Origin: CAVSRC01 sp963782045
GTDB taxonomy: Bacteria > Pseudomonadota > Alphaproteobacteria > Rhizobiales > Kaistiaceae
Reading direction: 5' to 3'
DNA: 64,000 nt
Assembly (NCBI GenBank): GCA_963782045.1
Contig: CAWAIR010000037.1
Coordinates: 682,001 to 746,000, forward strand
Shown: in pieces, positions 15,666 through 24,901 of the stretch
Numbering within the stretch: position 1 is the stretch's first letter
Layout: the number at the start of each line of letters is the position of its first letter
Position numbers and translations under genes: made by a program
Notes under the pieces: model-generated
Told to the model about the DNA's origin: nothing
What the model saw: only the letters and a program-made list of their open reading frames with translations
The model's database searches: none

Positions 15666-18600
15666 CTACTCCGCTGCGGCCGAGTAGGTGGTCACGTCGC
15701 CTTCTTCTTCCGGCGTGGGCGTGAGACCACCTCCGAGCGCACGGGCTTCCTCCAGTTCGCGGGTCAGCCGCTGCTCCTCGGCGATGCGCGGCTTGGCGAA
15801 GCGGGCGAGCAGCGAATAGACGACCGGTGTCAGAAACAGCGTGGCCACAGTGGCGATGCCGAGGCCGCCGACGATGACCCAGCCGAGCGCGTGGCGCGCC
15901 TCGGAACCGGCGCCGCCGCGCAACACCAGCGGCAGGCCGCCGAGCACGGTGGCGATCATGGTCATCACCACCGGGCGAAGGCGGATCAGCGCGGCGTTGC
16001 GCACCGCGTCGTGGATCGACTGGCCGGCATCGCGCAACTGATTGGCGAACTCGACGATCAGGATGCCGTTCTTCGACATCAGGCCGACCAGCATGACCAG
16101 CCCGATCTCGCTGTAGATGTTGATCGAGCCATGGGTGAGCAGGATGGCGAAGACCGCCGCCGCCAGGCCGAACGGCACCGTGGCGATGAGGATGAAGGCG
16201 CTGGAGAAACTCTCGAACTGGCCGGCGAGGACGAGCAGGACGATGATCAGCGCGAAGACGAAGGTCTGGATGACGCCGCTGGTGGCGCTGTTCAGCTCCT
16301 TGGCCTCGCCGGTGAACACCAGGCCGTTGTTGGCCGGCAGGATCTTGGCCGACAGTATCTGCACCTCGTTCATCGCCTGACGCAGGTCGACGCCGTCGGC
16401 GAGCGTGGCGCCGATGGGGATGGCGCGCATCTGGTTCTGGCGCGGCAGGCTGGGGGCAACCGCCGACTCCTTGAAGCTGACCAGCGAGGACAGCGGCACC
16501 ATCTTGCCGTCCTTGGTGCGCAACTGCATGTTATCGAGCGCGCTGGTGTCCTGGACCATGCCGTCGGGCACCTTGGCGAGGATCTCGATCGGGTTGTCGC
16601 CGACATAGTAGTTGCCGAGGTCCTTGCCGCTGAGGACGGTCTGCACCGCGGCCGAGATGGTGTCGACCGAGATGCCGACATCGGAGGCACGCTGGCGGTT
16701 GATCTGGATCGACATCTGCGGCTGCGTGGTGTTGTAGTTGAGCTGCACGCGGTCGTAGACGGGGTCCTTTTCCATAGCCTGGACCAGCTTGTCGGCAACG
16801 CCGGCAAGCTGATTGTAGTCGGTGCCGGTGAGGGCGAATTGCAGGCCCTGACCGCCGCCGCGGATGCCGAGGCTGTTGGCCGTGCGGGCAAACACCTGGA
16901 CGCCAGGGATGCGTTGCAGCTCACGGTTCAGTTGCGAGGTGATCTGGCCTTGCGTGCGCGAGCGCTCTCCCCACGGCGCCAGCGTCATGAACATGAAGCC
17001 GCCGTTGCCGTTGTTGCGGGCGATCGAGAAGATGTTGGTGGCCTCGCCGCTCTTGAGCAGCGGCATGGCGACATCCTCGACCAGCTTCATCTGGGCTTCG
17101 GTGTAGTCGACGGTTGAGCCCTGCGGCACCGAGATCGAGATCGGGATGAAGCCGCGGTCCTCGTTGGGCGTCAGCTCGGAGGGGAGCAGGTTGAAGGCGG
17201 CCACCGCCGCCCCGGCGAACAGAAGCGCGATCACGATGACGACCATCGGCGCCTTCAGCGCCGCGTCGAGCAGCCCGGTATAGACATGGATGATGCGCTC
17301 GCCGAAGGCGGCGACGCGGCGGCCGATCGCGTTGTGCTTGTGATGGGCCTGCTTGTCGCTGATCAGCCGCGAGGCGAGCATCGGCGACAGCGTCAACGCG
17401 ACGAAGCAGGAGAGCGTCACCGCAAAGGCCAGCACGAAGCCGAATTCTGAGAACAGCGAGCCGGTTATCCCGGGGAAGAACGAGATCGGGATGAAGACCG
17501 CCGCGAGCGTGGCGGTGGTGGCAAGGACGGCGAAGAACACCTGCCGGGTGCCGAGCACGGCGGCGGCGCGCGGCCCCAGGCCGAGGGCGCGCTGGCGCGA
17601 GATGTTCTCGATGACGACGATGGCGTCGTCGACGACCAGACCGGTCGCCAGCACCAGGGCGAGCAGGGTCAGCACGTTGATCGAGAAGCCGACCACCCAC
17701 ATCGCCGCCAGCGTGCCGATCAGCGCGATCGGCACGGTCACCGCCGGAATGAAGGTCACCCGCACGGACTGGAGGAAGATGTAGATGATGCCGATGACGA
17801 TGGTGGTGGCTATCAGGAGGGTGATCAGAACCTCGCGAATGGCGCCGCTGATGAAATCGGCATCGTCGGAGGTGATGGTCAGGTCGACGCCCGGCGGCAG
17901 CGAACTCTTCATGTCGGCGATCGCCTTGCGCACGCCGGCCGAGATGTCGAGCGTGTTGGCGCGTGCCTGACGCACGATGCCGAGGCCGACGCCGGTCTGG
18001 CCGTTGATGCGCAGCGACGTGGTCTTGTCGGCCGGGCCGAAGACGACGTCGGCGACGTCGGAGACCTTGGTCTGCGGGTTGATCTGGATGTTGCCGATCT
18101 CTTCGGCCGACTTGGCGCTGGCGTCGGCGCGCACCAGCAGCGTGCGGTTGGCGTCGGAAATGGTGCCGGCCGGCGCGTCGAGGGTGACGTTGCCGAGCGC
18201 CGAATTGAGGTCGGCGATGGTCAGGCCGTGGGCGGCGAGCTCGTCCGGGTTGATGATGATCTGGACGATCGGACTGCGATCGCCGAAGACCTGCACGTCG
18301 GCGACGCCGTCGACGGCGGCCAGCCGGGTGACGATCACGTCGTTGACGACCTGGGTGAGGTCCTAAATCGACATGGTCGAGGAGGTCGCCGCCAGGCGCA
18401 TGATGGCGTCGGCGTTGGCGTCGGCCTTGACGATGGTCGGCGGCTTGAAATTGTCGTCGGTGGGCAGCGAGCGCAGATTGCCGATGGCGTCGCGCAGATC
18501 GTTGGCGGCGACGTTGATGTCGGTCTTCTGGTCGAACTCGACCGTCACCTGGCTCTGGCCGGCGCTCGACGACGAGGAGATCGAGACCACGCCGGGAACC

Positions 18601-18857
18601 CGCGCCGCCGCCCCTTCGATGACGCTGGTGACTTCCTTGTCGATCGTGTCAGGGGTGGCACCGGTGTAGTTGGTGCGCACCGTGATCACCGGACGATCGA
18701 TATTGGGCAGCTCGCGGATCTCGATGCCGCGCCAGGCGGCGAGGCCGGCGATGATGATCAGGAGATTGAGGACGACGGCCAGCACCGGCCGGCGGACAAA
18801 CAGCGAGGCGATGCCGCCGTCGCGGGCGGGATGCGGATTGGTGTCGGACTCAGCCAT
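15666..18857 (-). pseudogene. RND efflux permease (MdtB/MexF-like) interrupted by an in-frame amber codon
   Basis: A 1063-residue RND permease if read through one TAG at 18363-18365. The first 164 residues run from TM1 (FVRRPVLAVVLNLLIIIAGLAAW) through RELPNIDRPVITVRTNY to SSTMSI, then stop. The sense continues in the same frame without gap as DLTQVVNDVIVTRLAAVDGVADV. The long part contains TM4 LATGLVVDDAIVVIENISRQ with the DD proton relay, and a normal C-terminus (FLTPVVYSLLARF). A CAG or GAG to TAG change would explain it. A restart at GTG 18338 would give an 890-residue protein lacking TM1, unlikely to work. It lies 12 bp behind its adaptor gene. Real nonsense mutation or sequence error cannot be told apart here. 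Confidence 0.85.
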
Positions 18858-18869
18858 CGCCGCCTCCGC

Positions 18870-20078
18870 TCAGCCGCTCGTCGGGCGGTGCTGGCCGGCG
18901 CCCTGACCGGCACCACCGCGGCCGGCCGCGGCCTCGGGCGAGGTGTTCCCGCTGGCGCCGTTCTGGCCGGCATTGGCATCGGCTTCGGTCACCTTGCTGC
19001 CCTCGCGCAGGCGCTGCAGGCCCTCGACGACGACGGGATCGTTCTCGGCCAGCTCGCCGCTGACGATCACGGCGCCGCTGCGGCGGCCGAGGATCTGCAC
19101 GGCGACGCGGTGGGCGCTGCCTTCGGCGACCTTCCAGACATAGGCGCCGGTGCGATCCCACTGGACGGCGAGCGAGGGCACGGCGGCGTGTGGCGTGCCG
19201 GGGAAGCTCATGGCGACGGTGAGCGCCATGCCCGGCTTCAGCGTGTTGGCGTCGTTGGGCAGCGTCGCCTCGACCCTGAGCGTGCGCGCCACCGGGTCGA
19301 CGCGGCTGTCGACCGCCGAGACGGTCCCCTTGAAGGTCTGGCCGGCGAGCGCCTCGGTGGAGGCGGCGACCGGCTGGCCGACGGCGACCAGGCCCGAGGC
19401 GCGTTCCGGGACGTCGAAGGACACCGTCACCTTCGACATGTCGTCGAGCGTGCCGATCGCCTTGGAGGAATTGATGAGATCGCCGACCGCGATATCGGTG
19501 AGGCCGATGGTGCCGGCGAAGGGCGCGGTGATGGTGCGCTTGGCGAGGTCGTTCTGGGCCGCCTTCACGCCGATCTGCGCGGTTTGCTGGGCGATCTCAG
19601 CGTCGGTCAGGGCGACGGTGGTGATGTTGTTCGACTTGGCGAGCTGCTGGGCGCGGTCGAGCGCCGACTGGGCGGTCTGCAAGGCGAGCTTGGCCTTGTC
19701 GAGCGCCACCTGCTGGTCGGAATCGTCGAGGCGGATGAGGACCTCGCCCTTCTTGACCTGACGGCCGGGCGCGAAGGCCATCTCGGTGACGATGCCGCTG
19801 TCCTGCGGGTAGAGGGTCACCTCCTGCGCCGCGGCGACCGTGCCGATGGCGCGCACGTCGATGCCGGTGTCGTCGCTGGTGACCGGCGCGGTGACGACCA
19901 GCACCGCACCCCCGCGGCCGCCGAAGCCCTGGGCGCGCTGGCCGCCGGCGGCGGCTCCGGCCGCGCCGCTCCGGGCGGCCGGGGTCGCGGAGAAATAGCC
20001 CTGGTCGTAGGCGTACCAGCCCGCCGCGGCGATCAGAACGACGATGAGCGAAAGAACGATCTGTCTGATGGCGGACAT
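18870..20078 (-). CDS. RND efflux periplasmic adaptor (membrane fusion protein)
   Basis: A 402-residue AcrA/MdtA-type adaptor. N-terminal membrane anchor (IRQIVLSLIVVLIAAAGWYAY), a Gly/Ala-rich linker (residues 30-57), the family motif VRAIGTVAAAQEVTLYPQDSG, lipoyl and hairpin domain (APGRQVKKGEVLIRLDDSDQ, DKAKLALQTAQSALDRAQQL), TITAPFAGTIGLTDIAVGD, then barrel domains with VQWDRTGAYVWKV. The C-terminal 35 residues are low-complexity Gly/Ala/Asn. It is the first gene of the second RND system and lies 12 bp upstream of the permease that carries the amber codon. No outer-membrane channel gene is adjacent. Confidence 0.9.
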   Translation of the reverse strand: MSAIRQIVLSLIVVLIAAAGWYAYDQGYFSATPAARSGAAGAAAGGQRAQGFGGRGGAVLVVTAPVTSDDTGIDVRAIGTVAAAQEVTLYPQDSGIVTEMAFAPGRQVKKGEVLIRLDDSDQQVALDKAKLALQTAQSALDRAQQLAKSNNITTVALTDAEIAQQTAQIGVKAAQNDLAKRTITAPFAGTIGLTDIAVGDLINSSKAIGTLDDMSKVTVSFDVPERASGLVAVGQPVAASTEALAGQTFKGTVSAVDSRVDPVARTLRVEATLPNDANTLKPGMALTVAMSFPGTPHAAVPSLAVQWDRTGAYVWKVAEGSAHRVAVQILGRRSGAVIVSGELAENDPVVVEGLQRLREGSKVTEADANAGQNGASGNTSPEAAAGRGGAGQGAGQHRPTSG

Positions 20079-20176
20079 GCGGGACCGGCGGGTTGGTTGC
20101 GGTTCGTTGTGTCTAAACGGAGAGAAAGGCGAATTCCGTCGCCTGCTATCGCATTGTTGTATCAGGGGTCATCTGA

Positions 20177-20196
20177 CAAGAACATTTCGATTCTTG
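20177..20196. promoter_or_regulatory. Inverted repeat upstream of the second RND operon
   Basis: CAAGAA (20177-20182), eight bases, TTCTTG (20191-20196): a perfect 6-bp inverted repeat about 100 bp upstream of the adaptor start, in a 228-bp gap that otherwise shows nothing clear. It may be a repressor operator; no cognate regulator is adjacent. Confidence 0.3.
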
Positions 20197-20306
20197 CGGG
20201 CGGCAACCGGCGGATTTCCGGCCATTGCTGCCGGGTGTCGCGACCCCGCCGGCCTGGCAGGCGCCCGGACGTCCGGGCCGGAACGGGTTTCCATCGCCTT
20301 GCGGGG

Positions 20307-21251
20307 CTAGTGCGCGGCCGCGAGGCCGGCGTCCCGGCCGATCATCCAGTTGAGGACCGGGCGCCAGTCGACCAGACGCATCGGCGTGCCGTGCAGGCCG
20401 TTGACGAAGACGTCGAAGCGGATCGGATAATCGGGCGCGGCGGCCTTCACCTTCCTGAAGAACAGCTCCTGCGTCACCCAGTCGAGGATCGTGTCCTTGC
20501 TGCCGTGGCCGATGTAGATCGGCACATGGCGGGCGGGATCGGTGAAGACCGGCGAGGTGAAGAACTCCTTGGTCTCCACCAGCGAGCCGAGAAGAACGAT
20601 GCCGGCGAGCAGCTTGGCCGTTTCCCTGTCGGCCATCAGGTCGAAGCAGATCCAGCCGCTGAGCGAGGTGCAGGCGACGGTGATCGGCGCCCCCGGCGAA
20701 TTCGCCGCATAGGCCTTCATCAGCGTCTTGATGTCGGCGGTGCCCTGCCCGCCGATCAGGCCGAAATCGGGGGACAGGTAGACGCCATCGTTGCGGGCGA
20801 CGAGATTCTTCAGCCGGTTGAAATTGCCGCCGAACGACCAATCGTCGACCGCCTGGAAGCGGCTGCCGTCGCCGCCGCCGTGGAGGAAGATGACGATGAA
20901 GCGGGCGTTGCCATCGGTGCGCCCGACGCCGAAATAGCGGATGAGCTTGCCATGATCGCGCAGCACGAGGTCGTGCTGGACGTCGTCCGGCGCCAGCGAA
21001 ACGAACTTGTCGAAGGCCTTCTTCCCGACCACGCGGTCGCGGCCATAGAGATCGCGCTTCTTCGAATATTCGATGAAACGCATGTCGCCGCCGTAGAGGG
21101 TCTTGATGACCTGGTTGCGGAAAAGGTCGTCCTTGTAGGGCTTGATCGGCTCCGCCGCCGTGGCGGCAACCACGAGGCCAGCGAGCAGGAGCGCCGCGCC
21201 GAAGACGACACGGCCGCCCTTCCCTGTCCGTCTCCAGGACGCTTGCTTCAT
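20307..21251 (-). CDS. Exported alpha/beta-hydrolase-like protein
   Basis: A 314-residue secreted protein with a signal peptide (MKQASWRRTGKGGRVVFGAALLLAGLVVAATAAEP, cleavage near AAA/EP, residues 1-34). The fold looks like an esterase or PHB-depolymerase-type hydrolase: RFIVIFLHGGGDGSRF (oxyanion strand), PITVACTSLSGWICFDLM in the nucleophile-elbow place, IYIGHGSKDTILDW (acid Asp) and FVNGLHGTPM (His). The elbow reads S-L-S-G-W, not a perfect GxSxG, so catalytic activity is uncertain. ATG 21251 has GGGGGAAGG just upstream and begins the signal peptide; the open frame before it looks unnatural. No operon partner is obvious. Confidence 0.75.
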   Translation of the reverse strand: MKQASWRRTGKGGRVVFGAALLLAGLVVAATAAEPIKPYKDDLFRNQVIKTLYGGDMRFIEYSKKRDLYGRDRVVGKKAFDKFVSLAPDDVQHDLVLRDHGKLIRYFGVGRTDGNARFIVIFLHGGGDGSRFQAVDDWSFGGNFNRLKNLVARNDGVYLSPDFGLIGGQGTADIKTLMKAYAANSPGAPITVACTSLSGWICFDLMADRETAKLLAGIVLLGSLVETKEFFTSPVFTDPARHVPIYIGHGSKDTILDWVTQELFFRKVKAAAPDYPIRFDVFVNGLHGTPMRLVDWRPVLNWMIGRDAGLAAAH

Positions 21252-21405
21252 CGGCCTTCCCCCATCCCCTATCCGTAGCGGATAATCTGCGGTTGTCCAC
21301 TGGGAACCGTGCAAGGCGCGCGCCAGCATCGCAACACTGGCGCAACCGACGGAAGACGCGAGGGGATTCGCGCGGCATCACCACTCCGGCGAAGCCGCGA
21401 ACGGG

Positions 21406-22285
21406 CTATGGGCGCTTGTCCGCGCGGGCGGCGGGTGTGGCCTTTGGCGCTCGCACCTGCATGGGAGGCGGTATCAGGCCGACAGCACGCTCGAGCTGGA
21501 TGGACCAGCGCGCCACTGGCATGGAGAGGCTGAACGGCAGGTACGGAACTCATTACCAGAGCGAAGGGGTCAAACAGAACCGGCGCAACACAGAGCACCA
21601 GCATCGCGGGCCAGCGTCCCCTGACGATGCGTGCCGTTGCCGGGGACTGGCCGCGCCACCGCCACACCATGACCGCGAGAAACACCACGCTTGCGGCCAG
21701 CATCATGGCGCCGAGCGCGGGTGGTGGAATTTTCCGCCAACCGGCGAAAGGCGCGGCGAAGATGGCCATCGACACCAACAGCCACACCGACCACACGGCA
21801 ATGTTGGCCTTCAGTTCCTTCAGGGAGGCCGACAGGGGATGGAGTTCCCCCGTCAGCCCGCGAACCAGCACCGTTTGCAGGACCGCGAGGAAACAGAAGA
21901 AGGCGAGGAACGTCAGCCCAATCGCCAGGTTCGCCGCCGCCGGTGGCATGCCGTAGGCCATCGACCAGGCCAGGCCCAATGTGACGAAGCCGAGCTGGTA
22001 GCCGGCTGACGAAAACACGAGGGCAACGCCCGCGGCGGTGAAATACAGGAACGGCAGCACATACCAGGCAACGCGCGACCGGCGCACGACCTCGACCACG
22101 ATCACGCCAACCAGCAGCGCAAACGCGCAATTGCCAAGCTCCTGCACCGGGAAGAACACCGGGGCGGCCTTGCCGGCGCTCGTCCAGTAGCCTCGGCGAT
22201 AGGTGGCATAGGCGACAAGAGCCAGGGGGATCGCCGCCGACAGCCAAACAGGCAGGGCATAATCACGGCGACCGAAGCTGATCAT
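21406..22285 (-). pseudogene. Unrecognised multi-pass membrane protein with a probable frameshift near its 3' end
   Basis: From ATG 22285 the protein has about eight hydrophobic helices (YALPVWLSAAIPLALVAYAT, GNCAFALLVGVIVVEVV, VLPFLYFTAAGVALVF, LAFFCFLAVLQTVLV, ANIAVWSVWLLVSMAIFAA and others). I do not recognise the family. After PFALVMSS the frame turns into unnatural sequence up to 21269. One frame over it continues sensibly as VPYLPFSLSMPVARWSIQ...RAVGLIPPPMQVRAPKATP and stops at TAG 21406-21408. A single extra base around 21545-21550 would explain this; the corrected protein is 292 residues. The gene is divergent from hldE. If there is no frameshift, the 338-residue version has a basic, Arg-rich tail. 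Confidence 0.6.
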
Positions 22286-22431
22286 GGCTCAAGCAATACA
22301 CGACCGCCGGTTGCTTTCTGCTTAAGCCAACCCGGTGAGATTTGGCCTTTCGGGCAACTGGTGCCGCGGCTTGCCCCCCGCCCCGGCCCCCGATATGACC
22401 GGACAACTTTGCGGGGAGGCATGGTCTAGCC

Positions 22432-23877
22432 ATGGATGCCAACGTCGTCGGACGTCTCGCCGAGGCCCACGTTCTGGTGGTCGGCGACGTGATGCTCGAC
22501 CGCTTCGTCGAAGGCCAGGTGACGCGGGTGTCGCGCGAGGCGCCGGTGCCGGTGCTGCGATTCGGTGCGGCGCGCGCCTATCCCGGCGGCGCCAGCAATG
22601 TCGCGGCAAACGTGCTGGCCTATGGCAGCGCGGTGACGCTGGTGGGGCTCGTCGGCACCGACGCGGCGGCGGATGAACTGAAGGCGCTCTGCCGCAACTT
22701 CCCGCGCCTCAGCGAACGGCTGGTCGCCGACGGCGGGCGGCCCACCACCGTCAAGACGCGCTATCTCAGCGGCTGGCACCAGCTTTTGTGCATCGACGCC
22801 GAGGACACGCGGCCGGCCGCACCGGCGGTGCGCGACCGGCTTGTTGCGGCGGCGGAGGCGGCGCTGCCGGCCTGCGGCGCGCTGGTCATCTCCGACTACG
22901 GCCGCGGCGCGCTGGACGAGACGTCGATTGCGGCGCTGATCGCGGCGGCGCGCAAGGCGGGCAAGGCGGTGGTGGTCGACCCACGCCATGCGGATGCGCG
23001 GGTCTTTGCCGGCGCCACCGTGGTCACGCCCAATATCGAGGAGATGACCGCCTTCTCCGGTATCCATGCCGACAGCGACGCAACCGCCGAGGCGGCCTGC
23101 CGCGCAGTGCTCGACCGGGCGGCCATCGACGCGGTTCTGCTGACCCGCGGTTCGGCCGGCATGACGCTGGTCGCCCGCGACGGGCAGCCGTTGCACGTGC
23201 GCGCCGAGACCCACAGGGTGTTCGACGTCACCGGCGCCGGCGACACGGTGGTGGCGACGCTGGCCGCAGCGCTCGCCGTCGGCGCGCCGCTGGAGGATGC
23301 GGTACGGCTCGCCAATGTGGCGGCGGGCATCGTGGTGGCCAAGCCGGGCACGGCGACGGTGCGCCCCGAAGAACTCGCCCACGCACTCGGCGCCGGCCTC
23401 GGCGACGGCGTGGTCGCCCGCGACGAAGCGGCCGCGCGCGTCGCCGACTGGCAGGCGAAGGGATTGAAGGTGGGCTTCACCAACGGCGTCTTCGACCTTC
23501 TTCATCGCGGCCACCTGCATTCGCTGGAGCAGGCGGCGCGGCGGGTCGACCGGCTGGTGGTGGGCGTCAATTCCGATGCGTCCACCAGGCGCCTGAAGGG
23601 GCCGGAGCGGCCGGTTCAGGACGAACAGACGCGGGCGGCGGTGCTGGCCGCCCTGCGCTCGGTCGATCTGGTGACGGTGTTCGGCGAGGACACGCCGGAG
23701 GAACTGATCCAGGCGGTCAAGCCCGACATGCTGTTCAAGGGCGCCGACTATGCCGGCCAGCAGATCCCCGGCCAGTCCTTCGTCGAGGCCAACGGCGGCA
23801 GCGTCGCCCTGCTGCCGCTGCTGGAAGGCTACAGCACGACCAGCACGGTCAGGAAGGTGCGCGAGGGGAAGGCGTAG
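22432..23877 (+). CDS. hldE: HldE, bifunctional heptose-7-phosphate kinase / heptose-1-phosphate adenylyltransferase
   Basis: A 481-residue bifunctional enzyme of ADP-heptose synthesis for the lipopolysaccharide inner core. The N-terminal ribokinase-type kinase (about residues 1-315) shows VVGDVMLDRFVEG, the PGGASNVAANV motif and the catalytic loop VTGAGDT. The C-terminal nucleotidyltransferase (about 340-481) shows TNGVFDLLHRGHLHSL with the HxGH motif, VGVNSDASTRRLKGPERPV and LVTVFGEDTPEELI. Full normal length and both active sites are intact. ATG 22432 has GGGGAGG 12 bases upstream. Its TAG stop is the first three bases of the palindromic repeat at 23875. Confidence 0.96.
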   Translation: MDANVVGRLAEAHVLVVGDVMLDRFVEGQVTRVSREAPVPVLRFGAARAYPGGASNVAANVLAYGSAVTLVGLVGTDAAADELKALCRNFPRLSERLVADGGRPTTVKTRYLSGWHQLLCIDAEDTRPAAPAVRDRLVAAAEAALPACGALVISDYGRGALDETSIAALIAAARKAGKAVVVDPRHADARVFAGATVVTPNIEEMTAFSGIHADSDATAEAACRAVLDRAAIDAVLLTRGSAGMTLVARDGQPLHVRAETHRVFDVTGAGDTVVATLAAALAVGAPLEDAVRLANVAAGIVVAKPGTATVRPEELAHALGAGLGDGVVARDEAAARVADWQAKGLKVGFTNGVFDLLHRGHLHSLEQAARRVDRLVVGVNSDASTRRLKGPERPVQDEQTRAAVLAALRSVDLVTVFGEDTPEELIQAVKPDMLFKGADYAGQQIPGQSFVEANGGSVALLPLLEGYSTTSTVRKVREGKA

Positions 23878-24055
23878 AGCGTTTCTTGATCAGATAGAAT
23901 TGTTCCGACGGAGCAATTTTGCGACAGGATCAAGCCGACGGGCGACGGGCGTACCCGGGGTACGGCCGAGACCGGCGGCTACGATAATGGCGCAAAAGCG
24001 CCCGTCCCTTCGGGTTTCCGACGGAACTGCTTCTATCTGACCAAGAAGCGCTCTA
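23875..24055 (+). repeat. MITE-like palindromic repeat, copy 1 (181 bp)
   Basis: The element is bounded by 25-bp imperfect terminal inverted repeats starting TAGAGCGYTTCTTGRTCAGA (23875-23899 and 24031-24055, two mismatches). A second, longer copy lies inverted at 63453-63725 and matches this one over most of its length. Inside are a hairpin at 23899-23917 followed by four T, and a GGCGC-AAAA-GCGCC hairpin near 23989-24002. The outer TAG at one end is the stop of hldE, and the outer TAG on the other strand is the stop of the convergent Crp/Fnr-type gene. It may act as a two-way terminator. No coding capacity is seen. Confidence 0.85.
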
Positions 24056-24751
24056 GTCGTGGACGATGACGTTGAGGAGCCCGGCATGCACCTTGATGTC
24101 GCCGTTGTATTCGATCAGGCCGAGCTTGCGGAACTTGTTCATGAATTGGTTGACGCGTGAGCGGGTCGTGCCGACACGCGCCGCCAGGACGTCCTGGCTG
24201 ATCTTTGGAACGATCGGACGCAACTTCCCATCGTCACTGAAGTTGGCAAGCAGGAGGAGTACCCGCGCCAGCCGTTTTTCGCTCGAATTGAAAAGCTGGT
24301 CGACAAGATCCGCTTCGATCTGGATGTTGCGGGTCATTAAGAAGGCCATGAACTTTTCAGAGAAATCCTTGTCTTCGTCGAGCCTCCGGATCATCGCCGC
24401 CTTCTCGATCCGGATGAGCCTCGATGCCGTCGTGGCAACGGCCGAGGCCAACCGCCGCGTCTGACCGGAGAGACATCCCTCCCCGAAGAAATCGCCTGGG
24501 CCCAGCAGGGCGATAACCCCCTCCTTGCCCTGATCGGAGACGATGGTGAGTTGAGCCCCGCCGGTCTCGATGTAGAAAATGGCGTCGGCCGGGTCGCCCT
24601 GCCTGAAGATGATTTCCCTGGCATCCACCTCCGGATCGGAAGCGAAGCCGGCAAAGCCGACAGCAACAAGTGTCGGGTCAAGGTATGCCGCTTTGGCGGT
24701 CTTCGATGTTTTTGGCGGTCCGCGCCGCTTGCGCTCTGGCATTATGTTCAC
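24053..24751 (-). CDS. Crp/Fnr-family transcription regulator
   Basis: A 232-residue regulator: a basic N-terminal lead (PERKRRGPPKTSKTAKAA), a cyclic-nucleotide-binding-type beta-roll (EIIFRQGDPADAIFYIETGGAQLTIV, GVIALLGPGDFFGEGCLSGQ), a dimer helix (RLIRIEKAAMIRRLDEDKDF) and a winged HTH (ISQDVLAARVGTTRSRVNQFMNKFRKLGLIEY). The single Cys excludes an FNR-type iron-sulfur cluster, and the recognition helix lacks the ExxSR pattern of FNR/FixK, so it is unlikely to bind the TTGAT boxes found elsewhere in the window. ATG 24751 or 24742 may be used. It is divergent from the GGDEF-EAL gene. Confidence 0.88.
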   Translation of the reverse strand: MNIMPERKRRGPPKTSKTAKAAYLDPTLVAVGFAGFASDPEVDAREIIFRQGDPADAIFYIETGGAQLTIVSDQGKEGVIALLGPGDFFGEGCLSGQTRRLASAVATTASRLIRIEKAAMIRRLDEDKDFSEKFMAFLMTRNIQIEADLVDQLFNSSEKRLARVLLLLANFSDDGKLRPIVPKISQDVLAARVGTTRSRVNQFMNKFRKLGLIEYNGDIKVHAGLLNVIVHD

Positions 24752-24759
24752 AGAGGTTA

Positions 24760-24776
24760 ATGAATGTGAATTTCAT
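24760..24776. promoter_or_regulatory. Inverted repeat in the divergent regulator / GGDEF-EAL intergenic region
   Basis: ATGAA (24760-24764), seven bases, TTCAT (24772-24776), in an AT-rich 150-bp spacer just upstream of the Crp/Fnr-type gene. It could be an autoregulatory site for that protein; the match to any known operator is weak. Confidence 0.25.
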
Positions 24777-24901
24777 ACAACTTTCTGTTTAGCTTGAGAA
24801 GCAAAAACTCCTTGCGGTGTGCAAAATTGAACATCGCCAGAACTTGCGGCGTGGCTTCCTGCGACGAGCCACAAATTCCCTCGATTCGGGGGGAGATTAG
24901 G

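Noticed and set aside
18363..18857. Stand-alone 164-residue protein
   Set aside because: It is the N-terminal part of the RND permease cut by an in-frame TAG, not an independent gene.
22416..22426. Two-codon mini-ORF (ATG GTC TAG) between the hldE ribosome binding site and start
   Set aside because: Could be an upstream regulatory start, but such short frames arise by chance; not supported enough for a feature.
24053..24751. Candidate regulator for the FNR-type boxes
   Set aside because: The protein has one Cys and no ExxSR recognition helix, so it is not an FNR/FixK type and is unlikely to read TTGAT boxes.
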